Made by a program: the position numbers and the translations under genes. A model generated the notes under the pieces. The model made no database searches. It was given only the letters and a program-made list of their open reading frames with translations, and was not told the DNA's origin. From contig JAFGQQ010000028.1 in NCBI GenBank assembly GCA_016935595.1, forward strand, positions 1-7,697: DNA of 7,697 nucleotides. Direction: 5' to 3'. The DNA is from Bacteroidales bacterium (lineage in GTDB: Bacteria > Bacteroidota > Bacteroidia > Bacteroidales > UBA10428). The stretch's first letter is position 1, and every line of letters starts with the position of its first letter. Shown here piece by piece: positions 1 to 6,365 of the stretch.

Positions 1-338
1 AAACTATCAATACCATTTCCAAGAGCACCGGCTAAAATAAGCGAAATACTTATTATTAATCCTTTTGGAACATTTTTATGAATTAAATCAAGTAAATACC
101 AAATTATTAAACCAATAGCAATTATTCTGAAAATGCTTAATATTTTTTTCCCATATGAACCGGCTATTTCTAAGCCAAAAGCCATTCCATTGTTTTCGGT
201 AAAATGTAATCTGAACCATTTACCAAGTACCATATATTCCTGGCCAAGCATCATATTGGTTTTTATTAATATTTTAAATGCCTGGTCTAAAATTATAACT
301 GCAAATATTACTATTATTGGTAGTCTGTATTTCTTCAC
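1..338 (-). CDS. lspA: Lipoprotein signal peptidase (signal peptidase II), 3' part outside window
   Basis: Inner-membrane aspartic protease that removes the signal peptide from diacylglyceryl-modified prolipoproteins. Only the first 112 codons are visible; the gene runs off the left edge. The GTG at 336-338 is the chosen start: an in-frame TAA lies five codons upstream (354-356) and no ATG lies between. The protein opens with KKYRLPII and a hydrophobic helix (about residues 6-25) carrying LDQAFK, the LspA DQxxK-type motif. FTENNGMAFG (46-55) is the conserved N-rich motif, followed by a second hydrophobic stretch (about 66-86). A third stretch ends in AGALGNGIDS (103-112), where D111 corresponds to the first catalytic aspartate of the GNxxD motif. 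The second catalytic aspartate lies beyond the window. The DS ending instead of the common DR is, from memory, usual in Bacteroidota. It follows the DksA-like gene by 91 bp with a likely terminator between, so it may need readthrough or its own promoter, which I could not identify. Confidence 0.93.
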   Translation of the reverse strand, partial: MKKYRLPIIVIFAVIILDQAFKILIKTNMMLGQEYMVLGKWFRLHFTENNGMAFGLEIAGSYGKKILSIFRIIAIGLIIWYLLDLIHKNVPKGLIISISLILAGALGNGIDS

Positions 339-377
339 ATTAATAAAATTTTGTTAAATCTGTATTGTAATAAAACA

Positions 378-411
378 AAAAATGACTGGAAGAATATTTC
401 CAATCATTTTT
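378..411 (-). terminator. Probable intrinsic terminator of the DksA-like gene
   Basis: Arms 378-391 and 398-411 form a 14-bp stem around a 6-nt loop. Read on the minus strand every position pairs, one as G-U; on the plus strand that position is a C-A mismatch, so the hairpin favours minus-strand RNA. The RNA 3' of the stem is U-rich (UUUUUU, G, UUUU). It lies 19 nt after the stop codon of the DksA-like gene and about 40 nt before the lspA start, the expected place for a terminator or partial attenuator. No folding calculation was run. Confidence 0.65.
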
Positions 412-429
412 AAACTGATTAATTGGATT

Positions 430-807
430 TTATTTTTGATTTTGCTTCGCATCTATACACAAAGTGGCATGTGGAACAGCACGTAATCTTTCTTTTGAAA
501 TAAGTTTTCCGGTAACTCTACAAATACCATAAGTTTTATTTTCAATCCTTACCAGGGCTCCTTGTAAATGTTGAATAAATTTAAGCTGTCTCTGAGCCAA
601 CCTGCCGGCTTCTTCTTTTGAAAGAGTAGCTGCACCTTCTTCTAATACCTTAAAAGTAGGGGAAGTATCTTCTGTGTCATTACTTTCATTATGAGTTATA
701 AAATTTTTTAATAATTCGTAATCTTGCTTTGCTTTCTCAAGCTTTCCAAGAATTATTTGTTTGAATTCCAACAGTTCCTCATCAGAATATCTGGTTTTTT
801 CTCCCAT
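430..807 (-). CDS. DksA/TraR-family regulator with degenerate zinc finger
   Basis: A 125-residue protein of the DksA/TraR family, whose members enter the RNA polymerase secondary channel and modulate transcription, often with ppGpp. The first two thirds is charged and predicted helical (about 8-37 and 55-90), fitting the DksA coiled coil. The C-terminal end has the family signature: YGICRVTGKLI (93-103), then ERLRAVPHATLCIDAK (106-121). A canonical C4 finger has CxxC twice. Here only the first cysteine of each pair remains (C96, C117); the partners are T99 and A120, so a normal C4 zinc site cannot form. Degenerate fingers are known in DksA paralogues. It starts 36 bp after ileS ends, so it is probably co-transcribed with ileS, and a hairpin terminator follows. 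Family membership is firm; direct action on RNA polymerase or ppGpp dependence is inferred from the family. The ATG at 805-807 has no Shine-Dalgarno sequence, as is usual in this phylum. Confidence 0.9.
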   Translation of the reverse strand: MGEKTRYSDEELLEFKQIILGKLEKAKQDYELLKNFITHNESNDTEDTSPTFKVLEEGAATLSKEEAGRLAQRQLKFIQHLQGALVRIENKTYGICRVTGKLISKERLRAVPHATLCIDAKQNQK

Positions 808-843
808 GACATCAAATTTAAATTGTCAAAAATATAAAATAAT

Positions 844-3800
844 TTAATTTAATTTATCAATTAAAATAAAAGTTTCAATTTCGTCATCAATTTCTACGGT
901 TTTTGCATCTGAATGTTCCATTTCATCGACCAAAGTAATTGAATTGGCAAGAGTTTGAGCGCTAATATAGTCTGAATGCTTTTCAATAGCAGAATTTATA
1001 AAATCATTTTTCTTAATTTGAATATTAATCTTATCTGTTACATTAAATCCACTTTCTTTTCTTAAGTTCTGAATACGATTTATGAACTCCCTGGCAATAC
1101 CTTCATCTTTCAATTCTTTTGTAACATTAATATCGAGCGCAACCGTTAATTTGCCTTCATTTGCCACTAACCAGCCAGGTATGTCATTTGTAATTATACT
1201 AACATCTTCTAAAGATAAAACAACATTTCGATCTTCAATAATAAATTCAAATTTGCCTTCAATCTCAAACTTAACAATTTCATCCTGATCCATTCCTGCT
1301 AACTTTGAGGTTATTTGCTTCATTAATTTACCATATTTAGGGCCAAGTTTTTTAAAATCCGGTTTAATTGTTTTCCTAATAATTCCGTATGTATCGGATA
1401 TATACTCAACTTCTTTAACATTCACCTCCGAAAGTATCAATTCTTTAACTGCTTCGAATTTTTTAACAAATCCTTTATCAATTATTGGCACCATAATTTT
1501 AGCAAGCGGTTGACGCACTTTCAAATTAACTTTTCTTCGCAATCCCAACACCATTGATGATACATCCTGGGCAATCCTCATGCGTTCTTCCAAATCCTTA
1601 TCTATATATTTTTCAATGTATTTAGGAAAATCAATTATATGAACTGAATCAATGTTATATTTATGCGTAACCGCATTTAAATCGCAAAAAATCTTATCCA
1701 TATAAAAAGGCGCAATGGGAGAAGCTAAAATTGCCACTGTTTCCAAACAGGTATATAAAGTCTGATAGGCTGATAGTTTATCTTGATTTTTTTCTCCACC
1801 CCAATAACGTTTACGGTTTAGCCGCACATACCAGTTGCTCAAATTTTCAATTACAAAATCCTGGATTAATCTGCCAGCCCTTGTTAAATCATAATCCTCA
1901 TAACGTTCTCCAACTTCTTTTACCAATGAATTTAATAATGAAATAATCCATTGGTCAATCTCCGGTCTTGCATTTACGGGAATTTCCTGTTCCTCAAACT
2001 TAAAATTGTCGATATTTGCGTATAAAGCGAAAAAAGAATATGTGTTGTATAATGTTCCAAAAAATTTACGTTTTACTTCTTCTACGCCATCCAAATCGAA
2101 TTTAAGATTATCCCAGGGCTGGGCATTTGTAATCATATACCAGCGTAATGGATCGGAACCGTATTTTTCAATAGTGTCAAACGGATCGATTGCATTTCCA
2201 AGCCTTTTCGACATTTTATTGCCATTTTTATCTAATACCAGGCCATTAGAAATGATGTTTTTGAAAGAAACTGAATCGAACAACATACATGCAATGGCAT
2301 GTAAAGTAAAAAACCATCCGCGGGTTTGATCAACTCCTTCGGCAATAAAATCGGCCGGGAAATATTCATTTAAATTGTCTTTATTTTCGAAAGGATAATG
2401 ATATTGTGCATAGGGCATGGCGCCCGAGTCGAACCAAACATCAATCAGGTCGGGTTCACGGAACATTTTTTCTCCTTTTGAAGAAACTAAAATAATATAA
2501 TCGACAAAAGGTTTATGTAAATCGAATTTATTATAATTTTTTTCCGATATATCCTTCTCGTCAAAATCTGCTAGAGGATTTTTATCCATAAACCCTGTTT
2601 TCACAGCTTTTTCTATTTCCTGCTTTAATTCAGCCACTGAACCTATACATTTTATTTCATCACGGTTTTCTGTAACCCAAATAGGTAAAGGCGTTCCCCA
2701 GAATCGTGAACGGGAAAGATTCCAGTCTTGTAAATTTTCAAGCCACTTACCAAATCTTCCTGTACCTGTTGCATCAGGTTTCCAATTAATAGCTCGATTG
2801 AGCTTAATTAGCTTATCCTTATTAGCTGTGGTTTTAATAAACCAGGAGTTTAAAGGATAGTATAAAACAGGTTTATCTGTTCGCCAGCAATGCGGATAGT
2901 TATGAACTTGTTTCTCAATTTTAAAAGCTTTATTCTCTTTTTTAAGAAAAACCACAATGTCAATATCGACAGTAGGATCGTTTTCAGAGAGATTTTCATC
3001 ATATTCATTCTTTACATACCTCCCTGAAAAGTCACGGTAAGTATCTGTATTTACATAATTTTTAACGAAATCATCAGCCATTTTTTCAATTCTGAAAAAC
3101 CGGCCCTTTCTGTCAACAAGCGGACTTGACTGATCGCTTTTATCCAATACAATTAAAGGCGGTAAATCATTTTCCTTTGCCATGCGATAATCGTCGGCAC
3201 CAAAAGTTGGTGCAATATGAACGATGCCTGTTCCTTCATCAGTTGTTACAAAATCGCCACAAACAACTTTAAACGCCTGTTTCATTGGTTTTACCCAATC
3301 AATTAGCTGGTGATATTTAATATTTTTAAATTCCTTGCCCCTGTATTCAGCTATAATTGAATACGGTATGTCTTTATCCCCGGATTTATAGTCTTCAAGT
3401 TTTAAATCTTCATTTTTTTCGGGGAAATAAATATTAAATAAATCTTTAGCAAGAATTAATGTAACAGGTTGTGAAGAATAAGGATTAAAAGTTTTGACTT
3501 TAACGTATTTTATTTCTTCTCCCACAGCCAAAGCTGTATTTGAAGGCAATGTCCAGGGTGTGGTTGTCCATGCCAAAAAATATACTTTCGTATCAGTATC
3601 TTTAAATAAAAATTCTGATATTTCATTTCTAATCACCTCAAACTGTGCAACACAGGTTGTATCTTTTACATCGCGATAACAGCCAGGCTGGTTTAACTCA
3701 TGGGTACTTAAGCCGGTCCCTGCCGCTGGCGAGTATGGTTGTATAGTATAATCTTTATATAACAATCCTTTTTTATATAATTCCTTTAACAGATACCAAA

Positions 3801-4281
3801 GCGTTTCGATGTATTTATTATCATAAGTAACATAAGGATGGTCCATATTAATCCAATATCCCATAATTCGGGTAAGTTCTTCCCATGTATCGGTATATTT
3901 CATTACTTCTTTACGACAAGACTGGTTGAATTCTTCAATTGATATTTTTTCGCCTATGTCTTCCTTAGAAATTCCCAGGAATTCTTCAACGCTTAATTCT
4001 ACAGGCAATCCATGTGTATCCCATCCCGCTTTTCTTTTTACATAAAAGCCTTTTAATGTTTTATACCTGCAAACAATATCTTTAATTGTACGGGATAAAA
4101 CATGATGTATACCGGGTAAACCGTTTGCAGAAGGAGGGCCTTCATTAAATTTAAATGCCGGATTACCTTCACGTGTAGTTAAACTTTTTTCAAAGGTTTT
4201 ATTCTCCTCCCACTTTTTTAATATTTCCTTATTAATTTGCGACAGGTCAAAATTTTTATATTCCTTAAATTTGCGATCCAT
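844..4281 (-). CDS. ileS: Isoleucyl-tRNA synthetase, eukaryote-like type 2 (IleRS2)
   Basis: Cytoplasmic class I synthetase that charges tRNA-Ile with isoleucine using ATP and hydrolyses misactivated or mischarged valine. The 1145 residues exceed bacterial type 1 IleRS (about 930) and fit type 2. In order: the N-terminal Rossmann part with PPSANGLPGIHH (49-60), where the HIGH signature reads GIHH; AGWDTHGLPVE (85-95); the CP1 editing domain with the threonine-rich WTTTPWTLPSN (238-248) and GTGIVHIAP..GADD (350-364), whose aspartates match the editing site; LSRSRFWGTPLPIW (522-535); DVWFDSGAMPYAQ (614-626); KMSKR (689-693) as the KMSKS loop; then the helical anticodon-binding region with SNWYVRLNRKRYW (815-827) and a long C-terminal extension. 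No C-terminal zinc-finger cysteine cluster is apparent, unlike type 1 enzymes. The ATG at 4279-4281 starts directly into the conserved MDRKFKEYKNFDL region. A strong promoter match lies about 190 bp upstream, with a hairpin-rich leader between. The enzyme looks intact. Confidence 0.98.
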   Translation of the reverse strand: MDRKFKEYKNFDLSQINKEILKKWEENKTFEKSLTTREGNPAFKFNEGPPSANGLPGIHHVLSRTIKDIVCRYKTLKGFYVKRKAGWDTHGLPVELSVEEFLGISKEDIGEKISIEEFNQSCRKEVMKYTDTWEELTRIMGYWINMDHPYVTYDNKYIETLWYLLKELYKKGLLYKDYTIQPYSPAAGTGLSTHELNQPGCYRDVKDTTCVAQFEVIRNEISEFLFKDTDTKVYFLAWTTTPWTLPSNTALAVGEEIKYVKVKTFNPYSSQPVTLILAKDLFNIYFPEKNEDLKLEDYKSGDKDIPYSIIAEYRGKEFKNIKYHQLIDWVKPMKQAFKVVCGDFVTTDEGTGIVHIAPTFGADDYRMAKENDLPPLIVLDKSDQSSPLVDRKGRFFRIEKMADDFVKNYVNTDTYRDFSGRYVKNEYDENLSENDPTVDIDIVVFLKKENKAFKIEKQVHNYPHCWRTDKPVLYYPLNSWFIKTTANKDKLIKLNRAINWKPDATGTGRFGKWLENLQDWNLSRSRFWGTPLPIWVTENRDEIKCIGSVAELKQEIEKAVKTGFMDKNPLADFDEKDISEKNYNKFDLHKPFVDYIILVSSKGEKMFREPDLIDVWFDSGAMPYAQYHYPFENKDNLNEYFPADFIAEGVDQTRGWFFTLHAIACMLFDSVSFKNIISNGLVLDKNGNKMSKRLGNAIDPFDTIEKYGSDPLRWYMITNAQPWDNLKFDLDGVEEVKRKFFGTLYNTYSFFALYANIDNFKFEEQEIPVNARPEIDQWIISLLNSLVKEVGERYEDYDLTRAGRLIQDFVIENLSNWYVRLNRKRYWGGEKNQDKLSAYQTLYTCLETVAILASPIAPFYMDKIFCDLNAVTHKYNIDSVHIIDFPKYIEKYIDKDLEERMRIAQDVSSMVLGLRRKVNLKVRQPLAKIMVPIIDKGFVKKFEAVKELILSEVNVKEVEYISDTYGIIRKTIKPDFKKLGPKYGKLMKQITSKLAGMDQDEIVKFEIEGKFEFIIEDRNVVLSLEDVSIITNDIPGWLVANEGKLTVALDINVTKELKDEGIAREFINRIQNLRKESGFNVTDKINIQIKKNDFINSAIEKHSDYISAQTLANSITLVDEMEHSDAKTVEIDDEIETFILIDKLN

Positions 4282-4308
4282 TAAATATTTACTTTAATAC
4301 TGCTAATT

Positions 4309-4344
4309 GGAATTGATCCCGATTGACTAAGTCATCGGGATTCC
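4309..4344. repeat. Inverted repeat, hairpin nearest ileS start
   Basis: ATCCCGAT (4316-4323) and ATCGGGAT (4334-4341) are perfect complements. The 10-nt loop contains GACT-A-AGTC, itself self-complementary, so the stem can continue inward past one unpaired T. In an alternative register GGAAT (4309-4313) pairs with ATTCC (4340-4344) around a 4-nt bulge. It ends 27 bp before the ileS ATG. Confidence 0.65.
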
Positions 4345-4399
4345 TGCCTGCCGTTATGTCCGCCCTGGTGACGCCATCGGACAAGGCAGGACAGGCAGG
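4343..4399. repeat. GC-rich palindromic repeat, REP-like
   Basis: Outer arms CCTGCCTG (4343-4350) and CAGGCAGG (4392-4399) are perfect complements. Inner arms GTCCG (4358-4362) and CGGAC (4378-4382) also pair. CCTGCC (4347-4352) can instead pair with GGCAGG (4385-4390). The stretch 4343-4400 is 38 of 58 G or C, in a region otherwise very AT-rich. That fits a dispersed palindromic (REP/MITE-like) element, but copy number cannot be judged from one window. Confidence 0.65.
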
Positions 4400-4404
4400 T
4401 GTTC

Positions 4405-4454
4405 GACTAATAATTATTACTTATCCAACTTGTCGGATAAGTAATAATTAAGTC
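4405..4454. repeat. Long perfect inverted repeat
   Basis: A perfect 16-bp stem (4411-4426 with 4435-4450) encloses an 8-nt loop (AACTTGTC). GACT (4405-4408) and AGTC (4451-4454) extend it past a 2-nt bulge. It lies downstream of the histidine kinase gene and just inside the predicted start of the ileS transcript. It could be a terminator for the kinase message, though no uridine run follows, or the first hairpin of the ileS leader. Confidence 0.75.
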
Positions 4455-4468
4455 TTACAAAAATTGAA

Positions 4469-4500
4469 CAAAGATAGATTTCTAATAACAAAAAAACAAT
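4469..4500 (-). promoter_or_regulatory. Promoter for ileS, Bacteroidota sigma-ABfr type
   Basis: On the minus strand ATTG (4497-4500) is followed by exactly 20 nt and then TATCTTTG (4469-4476), a perfect match to the TAnnTTTG -7 box with a TTG -33 element at usual spacing. It sits in the gap between the kinase stop and ileS, pointing at ileS. Transcription would start near 4460-4463. The match is by eye, and AT-rich DNA yields chance matches, but both boxes and the spacing agree. Confidence 0.6.
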
Positions 4501-4534
4501 GGAATTTATAAAGAAGAAAACATTTTTAATTATA

Positions 4535-5575
4535 TCAAGCTTTTTCCAATGTAAACGTAAAGGAAGAACCCTCTCCCTTTGTACTTCTTACATTAATAGT
4601 TTGGTTATGTGCCTCAATAATATGTTTTACAATGGATAAACCCAATCCTGTTCCTCCCATGTCTCTTGAACGGCCTTTATCTGTCCGGTAAAAACGTTCA
4701 AATATCCTCGGAATATCTTTTTTAGCGATACCAATACCGTTATCAGCCACTTCGACTAAAATATGATTGCCCATATCCATAAACGATACTTTTGTTTTTC
4801 CTTTTTCTTTACCATATTTTATTGAATTATTTAAAAGATTATTTATAACATTTAGAATTTTTTCACGGTCAGCTTTTACTAAAACCTGTTTATCATAATC
4901 CGTATTGAAAACGAGTTTAATTTTTCTTTCCTTCGCATGCATTTCCTGCATTTCAAAAGCTTCTTTAAAAAGACTAACAATGTTTAATTTCTTTATTTTC
5001 AATTTTAGCACTTCCGATTCCAGTTCCGAGATATGCTCAAGGTCTTCAACTATCGAGATCATACGGTTTATGCTTTTTTCGGCTTTTTGCAAATATGATT
5101 TATTAATTTCAGAATCTTCAATTCCGCCATCCAGTAAGGTTAATATATAACCCTGTATATTAAATATCGGTGTTTTTAATTCATGTGAAACATTCCCTAA
5201 AAACTCTTTCCGGTATTTTTCCTGGTTTTTAAGTTTTTTAATTTCTTTTTGCCTCTTTTTGGCCCAGTCTATTACATCTTTATTAACTTCTTTAACAGCA
5301 TCTTTTTCTTCAAATTTTTTTCTAATTATTCTGTCGGGAAGATTTAAATCGAGAATGGATTTATAAATAGGATTAATCTTTTCAAGAATAAAATTAGTTA
5401 TTACCCGAAATGTAATAATATAAGATACGACGAAAACAGAAAGTATTGCTATAATCAATAATAGATATTCATACTCTTTCGATAGAAAAATAAAAGATAT
5501 TGCAGCAATTGCAGTTATACAGGAAACAATAAGCGATATCCTGGTTGCCAGTTTTTTTGGAGATATATTTTTCAT
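4535..5575 (-). CDS. Membrane sensor histidine kinase (PhoR-like core, no sensor domain)
   Basis: Two-component kinase of 346 residues: autophosphorylates on histidine and passes the phosphate to a response regulator. Numbering uses the ATG at 5573-5575. An in-frame GTG at 5605 would add 10 residues, but the ATG gives a normal basic N-terminus (MKNISPKKLATR). Two membrane segments (about 12-31 and 36-58) are joined by roughly five residues, so almost nothing is exposed outside. A charged linker (about 80-122) leads to the H-box NVSHELKTP, with H131 as phosphoacceptor. The ATPase domain has the N-box (NVINNLLNNSIKYG, about 242-255), G1 DNGIGIA (278-284), F-box FERFYR (292-297) and G2 GGTGLGLS (307-314), all intact. 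I see no HAMP or PAS domain. No response regulator is adjacent (ribE on one side, ileS on the other), so partner and signal are unknown. The gap to ribE (5576-5720) holds an inverted repeat and no clear promoter. Confidence 0.95.
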   Translation of the reverse strand: MKNISPKKLATRISLIVSCITAIAAISFIFLSKEYEYLLLIIAILSVFVVSYIITFRVITNFILEKINPIYKSILDLNLPDRIIRKKFEEKDAVKEVNKDVIDWAKKRQKEIKKLKNQEKYRKEFLGNVSHELKTPIFNIQGYILTLLDGGIEDSEINKSYLQKAEKSINRMISIVEDLEHISELESEVLKLKIKKLNIVSLFKEAFEMQEMHAKERKIKLVFNTDYDKQVLVKADREKILNVINNLLNNSIKYGKEKGKTKVSFMDMGNHILVEVADNGIGIAKKDIPRIFERFYRTDKGRSRDMGGTGLGLSIVKHIIEAHNQTINVRSTKGEGSSFTFTLEKA

Positions 5576-5611
5576 CTTGATGAATAAATTTATTGTATAA
5601 ACCACTTTACT

Positions 5612-5716
5612 AGTTGCTGGTTTCAGGTTACTGGTTAGTAAATTATTTAAAATTATATTTTATGTGAAAATATTTATAATAAAAAACAAGCAACATGTAA
5701 CACGAAACTAGCAACT
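5612..5716. repeat. Degenerate long inverted repeat between ribE and kinase
   Basis: The 25-nt arms 5612-5636 and 5692-5716 match as reverse complements at 20 of 25 positions, around a 55-nt AT-rich loop. The left arm also shows short internal repetition (GGTTTCA, GGTTACT, GGTTAGT). It begins five bases past the ribE stop codon. No uridine run follows on the minus strand, so it is not a standard terminator. It may be a diverged intergenic repeat of a kind I recall in Bacteroidota genomes; that is memory, not a search. Confidence 0.6.
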
Positions 5717-5720
5717 TTGC

Positions 5721-6317
5721 TTATTTGTTTAAATATTGTTTTACCAATTTGGCAATATATTTGCCAATTACATCAAATTCCAGGTTAACAATTGTTCCTT
5801 TTTTAATTTGATGAAAATTAGTTACTTCATAAGTATAAGGTATTATGGCCACCTGAAATGATTTTTCCTGTGAATTAACAACTGTTAAACTAACTCCGTT
5901 TACAGCAATCGAGCCTTTCTCAACAGTTATATTCCCTTTTGAAGGATCGTACTCAAAAGTATAATACCAGCTCCCTTCAGCCTCTTCAACTTTTGTACAT
6001 TTTGCAGTTTGGTCAACATGACCCTGTACCAAATGTCCATCAAGTAAACTTTCCGTTTTTAAACTCCGTTCAAGGTTAACCTTATCACCAACTTTCAATA
6101 ATCCTAAATTCGATTTATCCAGAGTTTCCTTAATGGCGGTAACCGTGTAAGTTTTTCCTTCTTTTTTAACCACTGTTAAACATACACCATTATGGGAAAC
6201 ACTTTGATCGATTTTTAATTCATTTACAAACGAGCATTCCATTGTAATATGAAGGTTTTCCTTTTCTTTTAACAGCTGTACCACTAGTGCTGCTTCTTCA
6301 ACTATTCCAGAAAACAT
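5721..6317 (-). CDS. ribE: Riboflavin synthase, alpha subunit
   Basis: Catalyses the last step of riboflavin synthesis: dismutation of two 6,7-dimethyl-8-ribityllumazine molecules into riboflavin and a pyrimidinedione, in the cytoplasm as a trimer. The 198 residues match the usual length and show the duplicated lumazine-binding fold. Repeat one (about 1-92) starts MFSGIVEE, the family's near-invariant N-terminus (usually MFTGIIEE), and contains SHNGVCLTVV (41-50). Repeat two (about 93-198) starts DGHLVQGHVD (93-102), contains VNGVSLTVV (139-147) and ends NLEFDVIGKYIAKL (178-191). C46, H100, S143 and D182 fall where the family has active-site residues, judged by motif. The ATG at 6315-6317 is fixed by the conserved N-terminus. 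It lies 48 bp after the M1 peptidase gene on the same strand. No other riboflavin gene is in the window, and no FMN riboswitch fits in the short upstream gap. Confidence 0.97.
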   Translation of the reverse strand: MFSGIVEEAALVVQLLKEKENLHITMECSFVNELKIDQSVSHNGVCLTVVKKEGKTYTVTAIKETLDKSNLGLLKVGDKVNLERSLKTESLLDGHLVQGHVDQTAKCTKVEEAEGSWYYTFEYDPSKGNITVEKGSIAVNGVSLTVVNSQEKSFQVAIIPYTYEVTNFHQIKKGTIVNLEFDVIGKYIAKLVKQYLNK

Positions 6318-6365
6318 AATAATAATTTTGGGTTAGTAATATTCCTGCGAAATTAAAAAATATAA

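Larger units (their letters stand above)
4282..4462 (-). promoter_or_regulatory. Putative structured 5' leader of ileS
   Basis: If transcription starts a few bases past the promoter at 4469-4500, ileS mRNA carries a leader of about 180 nt. Three inverted repeats fill most of it (4405-4454, 4343-4399, 4309-4344), leaving about 27 nt before the start codon. I see no T-box consensus (AGGGUGGnACCGCG), no uridine run after any hairpin that would make a clear terminator, and no leader peptide rich in isoleucine codons. It may be a regulatory leader or simply a leader invaded by a repeat element; the sequence alone does not decide. Confidence 0.4.

Noticed and set aside
133..357. 74-residue plus-strand reading frame
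   Set aside because: It lies antisense to lspA, whose minus-strand frame shows the DQxxK, TENNGMAFG and GNxxD motifs. No recognisable protein family on the plus strand.
813..834. Two TAnnTTTG-like boxes just before the DksA-like gene (813-820 and 827-834)
   Set aside because: Neither has a TTG element at the right spacing (the nearest is 23 nt from the better box), and such octamers arise by chance in very AT-rich DNA.
1082..3679. Several plus-strand reading frames of 61-107 residues
   Set aside because: All lie inside ileS on the opposite strand and show no family features; they are shadows of a long conserved gene.
4354..4377. Seven-codon minus-strand reading frame (MASPGRT) in the ileS leader, as an attenuator leader peptide
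   Set aside because: It has no isoleucine codons, lies in the GC-rich palindrome, and is too short to support.
4282..4462. T-box riboswitch upstream of ileS
   Set aside because: The T-box consensus and a terminator/antiterminator pair with a uridine run are not present.
4905..5150. 81-residue plus-strand reading frame
   Set aside because: Antisense to the histidine kinase gene; low-complexity serine/phenylalanine composition from the complementary strand.
5576..5605. Upstream GTG start adding 10 residues to the histidine kinase
   Set aside because: The ATG at 5573-5575 gives a normal basic N-terminus before the first membrane helix; the added residues look like intergenic AT-rich translation.
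6318..6365. FMN riboswitch upstream of ribE
   Set aside because: The gap is only 48 bp, far too short for the RFN element, and none of its conserved sequence is seen.
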